This document shows, piece after piece, positions 41,767-53,915 of a stretch of DNA of 64,000 bases. Numbering within the stretch: position 1 is the stretch's first letter; each line of letters starts with the position of its first letter. Source of the DNA: Euphorbia lathyris (Eukaryota; Streptophyta; Magnoliopsida; Malpighiales; Euphorbiaceae); contig NC_088915.1 of assembly GCF_963576675.1 (NCBI RefSeq), positions 39,895,501 through 39,959,500 of the forward strand. Reading direction: 5' to 3'. Position numbers and translations under genes: made by a program. The notes beneath the pieces are model-generated. The model did not search any database and was not told the origin of the DNA. It saw only the letters and a list, made by a program, of their open reading frames with translations.

Positions 41767-43313
41767 GGGGAAAATTATAAAAATGGGTCAAATGGGAGAC
41801 CCATTTACATATATTTAACTCATTTACTCAACCTACTACATATCTAGACTGATTTTGTGTGACTTTCCCACAATACCCCTAACCGTCCCACTTCCCCTTA
41901 CGCGAACGTTCTCTCCCATTTTCTCCTTGGATGCGCGAAACGACTGTTGGCTCCTTCATTAATGATTCCAAAACTTTTGATCTTCCTATCTTCCTTTAAA
42001 TTGCACGAAATCTGCACCATTTCTCCAAATCACAATGTATTTCTCTTTTTCCTCTCTTCATCTCTTGATTCTGCAACTTCCTAATCCTAGAAAACGAAGC
42101 TATGGTTCTTTATCTTCCTGTTCCTGCTCGTTACTTGGTTTCTTTCTTCTTGTTACCATCAAAGAAATGATTATTCTACGTTATTTCCATCGTTTTCCCC
42201 AGTTTATCATATTGTTATTGTTGCTTTTAAGGGTGAAAGGCACGGAAAATGTAAGTACCTGTTGTTTTTTTGCGTTTTTCCATGAATAAATACACTTCGC
42301 GTAATCGATGATTTCGCGAAGATCTGCGAAGAGAAAGAGCCTGAAACGTGACGATCTACTTCGCGAATCGATTAGTTCGCGAAGTCTGCGAGTAGAAAAG
42401 TTCATGATTTCACTCGCAGACTTCGCGAAAGCATCGATATGCGACGTAGATCGTCATGTTTCAAACCTCGCATACCTCATGAAAACATCGATTAGCGAAG
42501 TAAAATCATCTCTTTCCCTGCACATTTACATTCGCATGCTTCGCTAATCCTCATTTCGCGAAGCCAAAATCGTCTTTTCCCCTGCCTAACACGATTAATT
42601 TTTCATGAAGGTGGTTGATTACATAACATCCCTTTCTGGAAGGCGGCGTATTGGGCTGCAGGGGAGATGACTTTCCTTCCTGTATAGGGAGAAATTTCCC
42701 TCAAGATTGGCACATTCACTTTGAAATGATTGGTTAGGAGAGATTGTGCCAATCTTGGTGTGCACCATGGGACACGTCCATCCCAAAAGGTCTGGACTTC
42801 CTTTAGAGCGAGAAATTTCCGTCCAGATTCCTCACGTTGACTTTGAAATGATTTGTTAGGAGTTTATTGTGGCAATCTTGTTGTAAATTTTGATAATGTT
42901 ATGATTTTAATGTTGTTATTATGACAATCTTGTTGTAAATTTTGATAATGTTATGATTTTAATGTTAGAATCCGTTGTTATTTGGAATTTTTTGTTATAT
43001 ACCACTTCGCGAATTAGCTTCAAAACACATCCAGGCTTCGCATATGCTAATTAAATTCATCAAGTAAACCAAACATTAGCTTCGCAGGCTTTGCATATGC
43101 TAATTAAATTCATCGAGTAAACCCATCGTTTAGCTTCGCAGGCTTCGCATATGATCGAATCTGCGAAGTCAGACGGGAGGGAGGCAGACGCGCGTAAATA
43201 TTGAGGGTATTATGGGAAAGTCACACAAAAACAATCTAGATATGTAGTATGTTGAGTAAATGGATTAAATATGTAAATGGACATCCCATTTGACCTAGTT
43301 TTGTAATTTACCC
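41767..43313. mobile_element. Non-autonomous Mutator-like element with 9-bp target duplication
   Basis: Inverted repeats of about 125 bases form both ends: GGGGAAAATTATAAAA at the left and, in reverse, GGGTAAATTACAAAA at the right, followed by shared TTTGTGTGACTTTCCCA. TTTGAAGTA flanks both sides (41758-41766 and 43314-43322), a 9-bp duplication as produced by Mutator-type transposases. The interior has no transposase. It contains at least five TTCGCGAA palindromes, a long hairpin (42338-42466), and short tandem duplications at about 42872-42968 and 43025-43150. Confidence 0.88.
42338..42466. repeat. Internal hairpin with about 55-base arms
   Basis: The arm 42338-42392 is an imperfect reverse complement of 42413-42466, with a 20-base loop. 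Both arms hold TTCGCGAA and GACGATCTAC. An open frame of 79 codons across it is probably fortuitous. Confidence 0.8.
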
Positions 43314-43399
43314 TTTGAAGTAGTCGAACAAGGACATATTATAACTTAAGAGCTAAATTAGACTTGTACTTAAAAGCTCATCGAGTCCAATTGGTCGTC

Positions 43400-43903
43400 A
43401 GCTTTAAATTGGACTTTAGGATATCAATTGACTGTGAGGTGCAAAAAGTAGAAGGACCGTTGGTGCTCTTTTCCTATGTTATTTCTGGAAGTTATTTCTA
43501 TTAAATTGCTTATTTCTACGGTTTATTCTCTACTGTTACTATAGAAATCCCTTATTGTTGCTTATTTGGTTATTTGTTATTTTGGCTTATAGTTTAGGCT
43601 GTTATAACTTATATCACAATTGTATTGTAACCATTGCTGATCTCATGATCTCAGTTGTACTAACATCTTTATAAGGTCCAAATCTTTCTATCAAAAAATA
43701 TGAATACTACATTCTCTTGATTCTTCTTCTCAATTCTCTTTTATTCTCTCTCTTACTTGTTTCTAATTCTATAAAGAACTAGTTTTGACATTCCTCCGCC
43801 TTAGATCCGACTTGTATGGTCTCTAATTCTACCAAAAAGAATAGAGCAGCTAAACGAGACCAGGAGGAAGCCATGGATGCATTGGAACCACAAATTAAGC
43901 TCC
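43400..43903 (+). mobile_element. 5' end of an old Ty3/gypsy element (LTR-like region and gag start)
   Basis: About 43430-43790 has LTR-like T-rich sequence with a TATAAGG-like box near 43672. After it an ATG at 43818 opens MVSNSTKKNRAAKRDQEE, a plausible gag N-terminus. The frame is cut at 43903 by the younger Ty3/gypsy element and the gag sequence resumes beyond 54145. The LTR limits are not resolved. Confidence 0.5.
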
Positions 43904-43908
43904 TCAAT

Positions 43909-44150
43909 TTTATGTGGTTAATTTTATCTTTGTTCTTTTAATTACTATTGTCTGTGTTTGTTATTTTTACCGTTAACTAGCTGTAATTGTGCTTGACACG
44001 TGTTTGTTCTCTCTCCTGTTTGTTGCTGCGCAACACACGAGAGCAACGGTCATATATTCCCCTATACTTTTCTTTGCAAATCATCAATGAGAATTAACAA
44101 ATTTCTTCTTTCTTCTCAATCTCTTTTTCTCCGAAATTAGTCTGGTATCA
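43909..44150 (+). repeat. 5' LTR of the Ty3/gypsy element
   Basis: It matches the 3' LTR at 53916-54143 across its length (both contain GTGCTTGACACGTGTTTGTT and GAGAATTAACAAATTTCTTC), with a dozen or more differences by eye. The 5' terminus is slightly altered from the TG seen at the 3' LTR start. Confidence 0.88.
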
Positions 44151-44152
44151 TT

Positions 44153-44164
44153 TGGTATCAGAGC
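44153..44164 (+). promoter_or_regulatory. Primer-binding site, tRNA-Met type
   Basis: TGGTATCAGAGC, two bases after the LTR, is complementary to the 3' end of plant initiator tRNA-Met and primes minus-strand synthesis. Confidence 0.9.
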
Positions 44165-44213
44165 ATCCATCCTACATGTGTCATTCCCGCCATATCCAAA
44201 CCTTGCATCTGCC

Positions 44214-47200
44214 ATGGCTGAAGGAACCAGATTACAAGAACTGAAGAAGATTGAGGATACCCTCAAATCGTTGGTCAAGGGTTGGTTCGTTGAGCACAGC
44301 AAGAAGTAAGACCAGCTGAACGAAGATTATCGGAAACAACAAGAACAGCTGATTGCAGATATGATGAATAAGCAACAAAGCTCCATTGTGAATGAGCTTA
44401 AAACTTATTTCACAGAACGAGATTCTCATTCCTCTTCATCGCATAACCAAGGACCTCATGTTAGCGATCATCTCAACCTAAATCCAAACTCAGAGCACCC
44501 ATACCAGCTTTCCACCAGATTTGCAAAGGTTGATTTTCCAAAGTTCAATGGAACAGAGCTCGACGGCTGGTTGTTTAGGTGTGAACGATTCTTCCAAATA
44601 GATAACACACCTCCTGAATCCAAGGTGAAACCCGCTTCACTTCATTTGGAGGGCCGAGCTCTAGAATGGCATCAGTCCTACTTGAAGAACAGAGGTCAAA
44701 ACGATGATCCGCCATGGTTAGAATTTGTTAAAGCTGTAAAAGGGAGATTCAAAGAACATATCTATGAAGATCCAATGGTAGACCTTAAGCGACTCACACA
44801 AACTGGTAATCTCTCAGACTATATGGAGGCCTTTGATGTTTGTGCTCATAAGGTTTCATTATCTGAAGAAAATATGTTAAGTTGCTTTTTAAGTGGTTTG
44901 AAGGATGAAATTGGTTACCTATTACAGATGTTAGGTCCAAAAACCCTGCAATAGGCTTACTGTTGGGGTTTAGTGTCCTATAGACAATTGTTCTAGGATA
45001 TAAACTTAATGTAAATGAAGTGTTATTTGCATCATTTGTTTTAATAAGATATGGTTTCATACTATATATAAAGGCAACCTCTTTTAAGAACTAAATAAGT
45101 CTAATAAAAGGAAATCCCTAAGTTTGTTTAAAGTGATTATAAAGTGTTCATACAAGCATGAAGTGAGACGAAACTTTATAATAAACTAATAAACTTAAAA
45201 CTACCCCAAGTCAAGTAATATGTTTAGAAATAGGATTGACATATCACTGTTGAGACTTGCATGTAACAATGTCTTCTGTCGAGACAGAAAGCTGATCTCA
45301 CAAGCTTCAGATATGCAAATATCTGGACAGTTACATGGATCCAATGAAAGGGAGTTCATTTGGATTGGGGACCCGACTTGAGATAACAGGATGGGTAGAT
45401 TTATCCTTGTCATCTGTTCATCTTATTGGTATTAATAGGTATAAGTAATCCTCAGACTCAAAGGAATGTTAATTAGTGATTCTGGATTATGGAATGTGAT
45501 GCTTTGATCCTGTTGTAACACGATCCATAACAGAGATGACTCTGGGGTGTGAACGGCAGGCGTTGGGTATCACAGGAAGTAATTGCAGGATAGTTATACA
45601 TTGGATTAAGCATTTGTCACTCCCGATAAACGGGAGATACGTCCAAGGATCGCTTGTGGAAGACTTGACTCTAAATCCTTGCAAGGTGATAGCTTAAGAC
45701 TTGAAATACAGATTTCACTTAACCTATCTAATTGGAGTTAACTCGTCCTGTACAAGTAAAACGAACGTCTCGCTATATGTGACTTGACATTATCCATAGT
45801 CATAAGATTCAGTTCAAGGATGTAGTTGATAAAGGATTGAATTATACTATAACTAATACGGAAAGGTCAACGACAGAATCAACCTGTCTTCTTATAGCTC
45901 TGGGGGAATGTTTCGGATTTGCTAATCCCATTTCGTGTACTCATTCCGTTATGCAAAGATTAAATATAATTCTGAGAAAATTAATTTAATGGTTGCATAC
46001 GGCTAGAAGCAATAAGAACCTAATGGGTCACACATAAGACTTGGAGCCCAAAAGAGAAACAGATGTTAATTAATTGATGGAAGCCCAACTGAGTCCACTA
46101 AGGCTCAGTAAGCAAGGGGGGCGATTTTTATGTATAAATTAGATAAAGAAATTAATTTGATTTTGAGCAATCCTAATTAGATTATGATTGTGAATTAAAT
46201 TAATTAAAGGATAAATAAGTTAGGAGGTTTAATGAGATTAAATTGCTCCTATTATTATCCTAAAAGGTTATTATTATTATCTTTATAATTAGATATAATT
46301 ATAGATAATAAATAAGAATTATATTCCGAATTAAATTCTTATTCAGTAACCTAATTCTATCTAACTAGCCTATGTGTAAATTTCGGCCAACACAGTGTCT
46401 ACCGAAGAGAGAGAATTTCGACCCCCTTGTTGAGGACGAGATTATTCACCGCTTCCTTCCGTTTCAATTGATTATCAATCTCTTTCTCTATTCCTTAATC
46501 TTGTATTGATTAATTAGAGGCAATCTATTCTTGATTGCTTTTCATACGGTTGAATTCTAACTTGGTTTTGAATTGTGTTTTTGTCTTGTGCTCGGGAACT
46601 CGAAGTAAGAGTTGTGGGAACTTCGATTGCAACGGTAGATAGAACATCAAAAGGTATTTCCTTCTATCCCTCTTTATATGAAATAACGATTAACGGATCT
46701 TGGGTTAATGGAAAAAGGTTAAAATTTTATATTTCCGCTGCCAAACGTTTGCCTATTTTCCTTCAGTTGCCCTAGCTAGAATCCAAGATAATTACCTGAA
46801 TGTAGTAAAAATTGGAAAAACAGCTATGAACAGAACTGCTACCACTCCAATCACACCTTACAGACCCCAACCACCATTGCTACCATCACCTTCAACCCCA
46901 AACTTTTCAGCTACTAGTTCAGTATACCAACTAACAAATTGACCACCAGCCATCACCCCATCTAGAACCACCAATCCACCAAAAGCCAGGCGTCTCTCTA
47001 AAGCTGAGTTGGCAGAAAAACGAGCTCGTAATCTCTGCTTCTGGTGTGATGAAAAGTTCACCCCAGGGCATCAATGCAAGAAAACGTATATGCACATGAT
47101 AGTAGTACAAGAATGCCCTGAGGAGTTGCTAGAAGAAGAACACTCAGCAGAACCAGACTAAGAAGAAGGTCCTCTCGTATCTCTTTGTGCAATGGGAGGT

Positions 47201-48513
47201 AATGCATTGGGTACACCTCAAACTATGAGACTAGTCGGGAGTTACAAGAAGAAGATCTTGCACATACTAGTGGATTCTGGCAGCACTCACAATTTCTTGG
47301 ACCTCACCATTGCTAAGGGACTGGGTTATCCCCTTAAACCAATAGATCCATCTGTAAGAATTCTGGTGGCAAATGGTCAAGAAGTGTTGTGTTCATATAT
47401 GTGTGAAGCTTTCCAATAGGTAATGCAGGAGGAAGTCTTTGAAGCAGACTTCCTAGTTATGAATTTAGGGGGTTGTGAGATGGTTTTTGGAGTTTAATGG
47501 TTGATCACTTTGGGAGATATCACTTGGAATTTTAATTCTCTAAGCATGACTTTCCACAGAAAAGATAAATTATGTTGTTTGCAGGGTGTCTCTTCAACAA
47601 CTGTGAAATTCATTTCTGAAAGTAACTTGTTGAGAATGTTCAACCATGGGTACACTGCCTTTTTGGCTCAAATTCAGCAAAGCTCAGGGGTGCCACAACT
47701 TGACAGCCAAGTTGTGCCTCCCGAGTTGGAGTCTCTTCTAAGCGAGTTCAATTTCTTGTTTAACAAAATTAGTGGGCTGCCACCACAAAGACCTCAAGAT
47801 CACATGATTCCCTTGGTTGATGGGGCATCTCCAGTTAATATCAGACCATACAAGCATTCACCAATGCAGAAGGATGTAATAGAGGCTATGATTCAAGAGC
47901 TACTGGATAATGGAACCATCAGGCATAGTGTCAGCCTTTTCTCATCTCCTATAGTATTAATGAAGAAGAAGGATAACTCATGGAGAATGTGTGTGGATTA
48001 TAGAGAACTCAATGGAAAAACAGTTAAGGATCGATTTCCCATTCCTATTATTGAAGAATTGTTGGATGAGTTACATGAAGCACATGTCTTCTCCAAGATT
48101 GATCTCACTTCAGGCTACTACCAAATCCTAATGCACACTCCAGACATCTTCAGGACTCATGAAGGGCACTGTGAATTTGTGGTTATGCTTTTTGGGTTGA
48201 CTAATGCCCCTTCTACTTTCCAAAGCTTAATGAACACTATCTTCAGGAATTACTTAAGAAAGTTTGTTCTTGTATTTTTTTGATGATATTCTTGTGTATA
48301 GCAGGGATATGGAGACTCATATTCAACACCTACGTTGGGTATTCATGACCTTAGAGGAACATCAGTTACTAGCCAAGAGGAGCAAGTGTACTTTTGGTAG
48401 CTCATCTGTGGAATACTTGGGACATGTGATCCAAGGAGGAGGAGTATCCACAGATCCAAGGAAGATTGATGTTGTTGCTAATTGGCCTTTGAAGGAAAAT
48501 AGACAAGCCTAGG
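44214..48513 (+). pseudogene. Ty3/gypsy gag, protease and reverse transcriptase, broken
   Basis: The frame starts with ATG 44214, is split at 44960/46766 by an inserted LTR without loss of phase, and continues to 48513. Gag: the retrotransposon gag core is at about 44550-44930 (FNGTELDGWLFRCERFF, ALEWHQSYLK). A CFWC...GHQC knuckle follows at about 47038-47074. Protease has VDSGSTHNF near 47270. Reverse transcriptase has MKKKDNSWRMCVDYRELNG near 47960 and FFDDILVYS near 48280. In-frame stops are near 44308, 44952, 46942, 47159, 47417 and 47496. One extra T in the run just before the FFDD motif shifts the frame. The product is not made as such. Confidence 0.88.
44961..46765 (+). mobile_element. 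Inserted LTR of about 1.8 kb in gag (forward copy)
   Basis: It begins TGTTGGGGTTTAGTGTCC and ends TTTTCCTTCA, TG...CA ends. A second copy in the opposite orientation lies at 48514-50307. Removing it exactly leaves the gag frame in phase. No clear target duplication is visible (CTTAC on the left, GTTGC on the right). No internal coding region exists, so it is a solo LTR. The CTGTCGAGACAGAAAG region and the GACAATTGTTCTAGGATATA start are shared by both copies. The lineage is unknown; Ty1/copia is my best guess from the ends. Confidence 0.75.
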
Positions 48514-50307
48514 TGCAGCAGAATTATAAAATTTTATCTATTTTATCTGTTTCCCTTTTCCAAGATCTGTTAATTGTTATTTCATATAAAGAGGGATATA
48601 GTGAAATACCTTTTCTGAAGAACTATCTACAGTTGCAAACGAAGTGCCCACAACTCTTAATCCGTGTATCACGAACAACAAAAGAAACAACACAGAAAAG
48701 AAAGACGATTAGTAATCAACCTTAATAAATAGCAATCGCAATGACTGCCTCTAACAGAATCGATACGAGATCAAAGAGAGAGTAAGAAAGATTGTAATTA
48801 GCCGAGACGGAACGATTCCTCTTGCTCTAGTAATGTGTGTTAGTCGAAATTTAGGGGGTTAGGGTGTCTATTTATAGACTTCTCAAAACCCTAATCCCTA
48901 TTGTGTTAGGTAATTAATTAATTAGAATCTTATTCGGAATAGGATTACTAATTAGATAATTAAATAAACACTTTATTATCATCTAAATAATAACTAATTA
49001 TATCTAGATAATATTAATAATCAAATTAATAATTTAATTATTGTTAGGGACAATTAATTAGAGTTTCAATCACATTAAAACCTCTAATTAATATTATCAG
49101 ATAATCCTTTAATTTAATTTAATTTATAATCATAATCTAATTATAATTATTAAATCAAATTAATTATCCCTAATTAACTAATAAATTTCGGCCCATGTAG
49201 TGTGTCCCGATAATTACATTTTCGTCCTCTGGTTCCAAGTCCCATATGCGACCCATTAGGTTCTTTATTGCCACTAGCCGTATATATCCTTTGAAATTAA
49301 TTCATCCTGATTAATTCCAACATGTATATAACGGAATACCATCGCGAGCTATTACTAGCAGAACCTACGATATTCCCCCAGAGCAATTAAGAAGTCAGGT
49401 TGATAACTGACGTTAACCTTTCAGCATTAGGTGCAGTATAATACGATCCTTCATCAACTATATCCTATTGGTCAATTCCTTATAACCATGGAACATGTTA
49501 AGATTACGTATAGCGAAGAGCCCGTTTTACTTATACAGGTTGAATTCACTTTGAAAGATAAGTTAAGTGAAATTTCTATTTCTACTCTTAACTCTATCAC
49601 CTTGCAAGGATTTCAGTTAATTCACCACAAGCAGCCATTTGGATATATCTCCCATTTATCGGGATTGACGAATGCTCAATCTGACATTAACTATTCTGCA
49701 ATTACTTTGTGTGATACCCAACCCTGCTCTCACACACCTCAGGCTCTCACCTGTTGGATCGTGCTCGCATAGGATCAAAGTACCAGACTCCATAATCTAG
49801 AATCACTAATTAACGAATGTTTGAGTCTGAGGATTAGTTATACCTACTAATACAAATGAGATGAACAGTTGACACTTTTAGATAAATTAATCCATGCTAT
49901 TATCTCAAGTCGAGTCCCAATCCTAATGAACTCCTTCACCGGATCCATGTAACTGTCTAGATATCTAAATATCTAAAGCTTGTGAGATCATCTTTCTGTC
50001 TCGACAGAAAACTCTGTTACATGCAAGACTCAACAGTAATATGCCAACCCCTATAACATATTACTTGACTTGGGTTGATTTTAATTCTATTGGTCTATTA
50101 TAAAGTATAGTCTCACTTCATGCTTGTATGAACACTTTATAACTACTTAAATAAACTTAGGATTACTTTCTTTATGAAAGATTTGTACCTTTATATATAG
50201 TTACATTTTAATGCTATATATCTGATTAAACAAATGACTAAATAAACAATTTATTCATTAATATTTATATCCTAAAACAATTGTCTTTAGGACACTAAAC
50301 TCCAACA
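48514..50307 (-). mobile_element. Inserted LTR of about 1.8 kb in pol (reverse copy)
   Basis: The plus-strand right end, in reverse, reads TGTTGGAGTTTAGTGTCC and the left end TGCAGCAG. It aligns along its length with the reverse complement of 44961-46765, except that its distal 28 bases are missing or different. GCCT lies next to both borders, suggesting a duplication that has since changed. It separates the reverse transcriptase from RNase H. Confidence 0.75.
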
Positions 50308-51892
50308 GCCTTTACCCACTACCATCAAGCAACTTAGAGGATTTCTGGGATTAGATGGGTATTATAGAAGATTCATCCAACAATATGGTGTCATCAGCAA
50401 GCCATTGACATATCTCCTTAGGAAGGACAACTTCCACTAGGATGACAAAGCAACTCTAGCCTTTCAGAAATTAAAGATGGCTCTTACAAGTGCACCTGTC
50501 TTAGCTCTACCTTCCCCTGAAAAACTATTTGTAATTGAAACAGATTCCTGTGATGTGGGCATGGGAGCAGTTTTGATGCAGGAGTCTTATCCCATTGCAT
50601 ACATCAGCAAAGCTTTGGCTCCCGGGCACCAATACTTATCAGTTTATGAAAAATAACTTCTAGCTGTGGTTCATGCTGTCAAGCATTGGGATCATTATGT
50701 TGCTCATCGAAGGTTCCTCATCAAAACATACCACAAGAGCCTCAAGTTTCTTATTGAGCATAGAATCACAACCAGTCATCAACAAAAATACATAGCGAAA
50801 TTGTTTGGATATGACTTTGAGATTTCTTATAAACAGGGAAAAGAAAACATTGTTGCTGATGCCCTTTCTAGATTGCCTGCTGCAGAGCTAGCTGCTCTAA
50901 CTGTTTCTACTCCCATTAATAGCCTCCTGCCTGAGGTGGAATTAAGCTGGACACAAGATCCTAAGCTCAAGGAGCTGATTGTTGATTTAGAGGCTAATAA
51001 GCTTGATGGGGGACCCTACACTTGGAAGGATTCTCTGCTCAGAAGAAAAGGGAGGTTGATGGTGGGTGACAACCAGAATTTAAGGTTCAAACTTCTGTAG
51101 TTAGTGCACAATTCATCTATAAGGGGTCACTCTGGGGTTCAGGCAACATACAAACGACTCCAACAACTCTTTTATTGGAAAGGAATGGAAAGAGATGTGA
51201 GAAATCATATCAGAGCTTGCACAGTTTGTCAGACTTGTAAGTATGAAAATATTGGCTCCCCTGGTCTGTTGCAGCCTTTGCCAATACTAGAGGGCATTTG
51301 GACTGATATTAGCATGTGTTTCATAGAAGGGTTGCCTAAAGCACAGGGAAAGGAAGTGATCATGGTGGTAGTGGACACACTGAGCAAATATGCTCATTTC
51401 CTCAGTCTGGCTCATCCTTACTCAATTCTAGATGTGGCAAGGCTATTCCTTGATAACATTTTCAAATTACATGGATTACCGGCTTCAATTGTAACGGATA
51501 GGGATCCTGTCTTTGTTAGTGGGTTTTGGTCTGAACTGTTTAACTTGCAGGGAGTGGAGTTGCTTAAGTCCACCTCATACCATCCTCAAACTGATGGCCA
51601 GACAGAGGTGGTTAATTAATGCCTAGAGACATACCTGCGTTGTATGTCACATGAGAATCCAAAAATTTGGGTCAAATGGATATCTTTGGCAGAGTGGTGG
51701 TACAATACTAGTTTCCACACTTCTATTCAAATGACTCATTTTGAAGCTGTCTATGGAATGCCACCTCCAATTCATATCCCCTACTACCCTGGTGGCTCTA
51801 TGATTGACTCTGTAGATCAACTATTGAAGGATAGAGAAGTGGCCCTGCAAGTTACAAAGTTCCAGCTGCACAGAGCACAAAATAGGATGAAG
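50308..51892 (+). pseudogene. Ty3/gypsy RNase H and integrase, broken
   Basis: The continuation of pol after the reverse-oriented LTR. RT thumb/connection: [17 protein letters not shown] near 50330. RNase H: FVIETDSCDVGMGAVLMQ near 50530 and HWDHYVAHRRFLI near 50684. Integrase: zinc-binding H-H-C-C at about 51104-51240 (GHSGVQATYKRL, CTVCQTCK), core D-D-E with WTDISMCFIEGLP, VTDRDPVF and TDGQTEVVN at about 51299-51615. The usual first catalytic aspartate (MDF in this family) reads MCF. Stops occur near 50438, 50654, 51098 and 51617, all in one frame. The frame reaches ATGAAG at 51887-51892, where another LTR is inserted. Confidence 0.88.
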
Positions 51893-53437
51893 TGATAGCT
51901 CCCTATTTTATAGAGTTTTTAGGATTGTTTTAGATTGTTTTCACTTTGTTTTTACTCAATTATAGTATCATTTTGTTAGGTTTTAGTTAAATTCAGTATT
52001 TTCCTTTATTTATGTCATTTTCGGTGTTTTCAAGGATTTCTAGGGACTATTCGAGCATTTCCAAACCAGACCCAAGCCCATTGGAGCATTTTCGGACTAT
52101 TTGGGGACCGTCGGAGCACTTTTGGGATTCGTCAGGGACCATTAGAGCATATTTCGGAAGCCCAAGGACCTAAACAGACAAAATCCAGAGTTTTGCCCCA
52201 ATTGGGACCTGTCTCGTCGAGACACTCCCTGTCTTGATGAGAAGACGCGGGGAAAGGCACACCAGCGCCTTTCATTTGCTGAAGTCCGCTAATTAGAGCC
52301 CTGGAACCATCCTTTGACTGCACAAAATGCCTATTTTACCCCCCGGAGACACTAGGGTTTTGCCCAATCTCTATAAATAGGGAGCTACTCTCAGTCTTAC
52401 AGGGACGATTAATTATTAGCCATTCCTGTACATTATTTATCAGTTTTACATTTTATTCAGTTGTAGTTTCGTTTAGTTTTATTTTTTTGAAGAACAAGCT
52501 CAACGGGTGGTGTTCATTGTAATTAATCAGACAAACGGGTTTTAGAATTCTTTTCTCCTTCCCTTTTATCTATATTTTACTCTTAATCAAGAATGTCTTC
52601 CATTGTTCATGTTTACATCTTTGTTATGATTAGTTTGTCTATGAGCTAATCCCCATCCAATCTAGGATGGGGATGAAATTGGTTATATGAATATGTATGA
52701 TTAGGATCCAGGGTTTATGTAATTCCTCTTGTTTGATCAGATTATGCATGCTTAATGCCTAGATATTGCCAGGAATAGGATAATTGCTAGAATGAGATTC
52801 GATGACGATCAACTAGCATGCTTTATGTATATAATTATGCCTAATGCCTATAAACCTGACAAAGATAGGATTATAGATAGATAAGAACTTGACCATAGAA
52901 TTATCTATGCTGAACCTGTGTAAATCTGACCTCGCTAGAGACCACTAGGAGTGTGGCTTCGTGACTGGGCCACGACTTTAGTCTTAATTGTCAAAGAACC
53001 TACTGCTTTGCATGCCCTAAGTTATATGCCTAATCAAGCCGTTAGCTGAATGCATGTGAATAGGTTAGATGAATCTTGATCACATTTGTCTTTCTTGTTA
53101 GGACAATTACCATCAATCACTAGTAGAACATAAACCTGAAATCCTTAAGCCCATACTTAGGAGTTAATCAATGAATTCCCTATCCTAGGTTGTAACCTAC
53201 GTTGAATCACAATCCACCCTGCGACTTGTTCTATTTATTGCTTTAAGTAGATAGTTGTTTATTTAATTTGTTTCACAAACCATTTTATCATCAACTCCGC
53301 TAAATAGATAGATTAACCTGTCGAATTTACTAATTAGGATAATAGTCCTTGTGGTTCGATCTCGTGCTTAGCACAATATTACTTGTTGCGATAGGATACA
53401 CTTGTCCTATTAACTGCTATATACTTTACGAGCATCA
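51893..53437 (+). mobile_element. Solo LTR of 1,545 bp in integrase, TGAAG duplication
   Basis: It begins TGATAGCTCCCTATTTTATA and ends ACGAGCATCA. TGAAG flanks both sides exactly (51888-51892 and 53438-53442). Excision to one TGAAG restores phase between the two halves of integrase. A TATAAATAGGGAG promoter-like string lies at about 52371. No coding content. The 3' end (TTGTGGTTCGATCTCGTGCT, ATACACTTGTCC) is like that of Athila/Tat-type Ty3/gypsy LTRs. Confidence 0.88.
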
Positions 53438-53913
53438 TGAAGCAACATGCTGATTCTCACCGTACAGAGAGGCAATTTAGCATTGGAGATTTAGTCTATG
53501 TTAAACTACAACCTTATAGACAACAGTCAGTGATGCATCGTTCGAATTACAAGTTGTATCCACTTTTTTATGGACCCTATAAAGTCATAGACAAAATAGG
53601 AGCAGTGGCCTATAAATTACAGTTGCCATCAGAGTCTTCTATTCATCCTGTTTTCCATGTTTCAGATCTCAGGAAGCACCTTTCTAACCAGTCAAGTGTC
53701 ACTACAGAGTTACCAGGCAATGCAATTCAACTTCCTTTCCCAGCTGCTATACTTGAAAGAAAAATATGAAAAAGGGGAAACAGGGATGCAACCAAGGTTT
53801 TGGTTCAGTGGGTCAATCATGGACCAGAGGAAGCTATCTGGGAATTTGCTTTTGATCTGCAGAAACGTTTTCCAGATTTTAACCTTGAGGACAAGGTTGC
53901 TTACGAGGAGTGA
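53438..53913 (+). pseudogene. Ty3/gypsy integrase C-terminus and chromodomain
   Basis: The final part of the polyprotein: GDLVYVKLQPYRQ, VAYKLQLP, HPVFHVSDLRK near 53490-53680, then a chromodomain-like segment (VLVQWVNHGPEEAIWEFAFD, near 53800-53860). A TGA at 53767-53769 interrupts it. The frame ends with TGA at 53911-53913, overlapping the polypurine tract. Chromodomains can steer integration toward particular chromatin marks; this is family knowledge. Confidence 0.82.
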
Positions 53914-53915
53914 GA
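53905..53915 (+). promoter_or_regulatory. Polypurine tract
   Basis: GAGGAGTGAGA lies directly before the 3' LTR start TGTTATG at 53916; it would prime plus-strand synthesis. Confidence 0.75.

Noticed and set aside
42308..42547. 79-codon ORF in the MULE interior
   Set aside because: It spans a hairpin whose inverted arms explain the open frame; no homology recognised.
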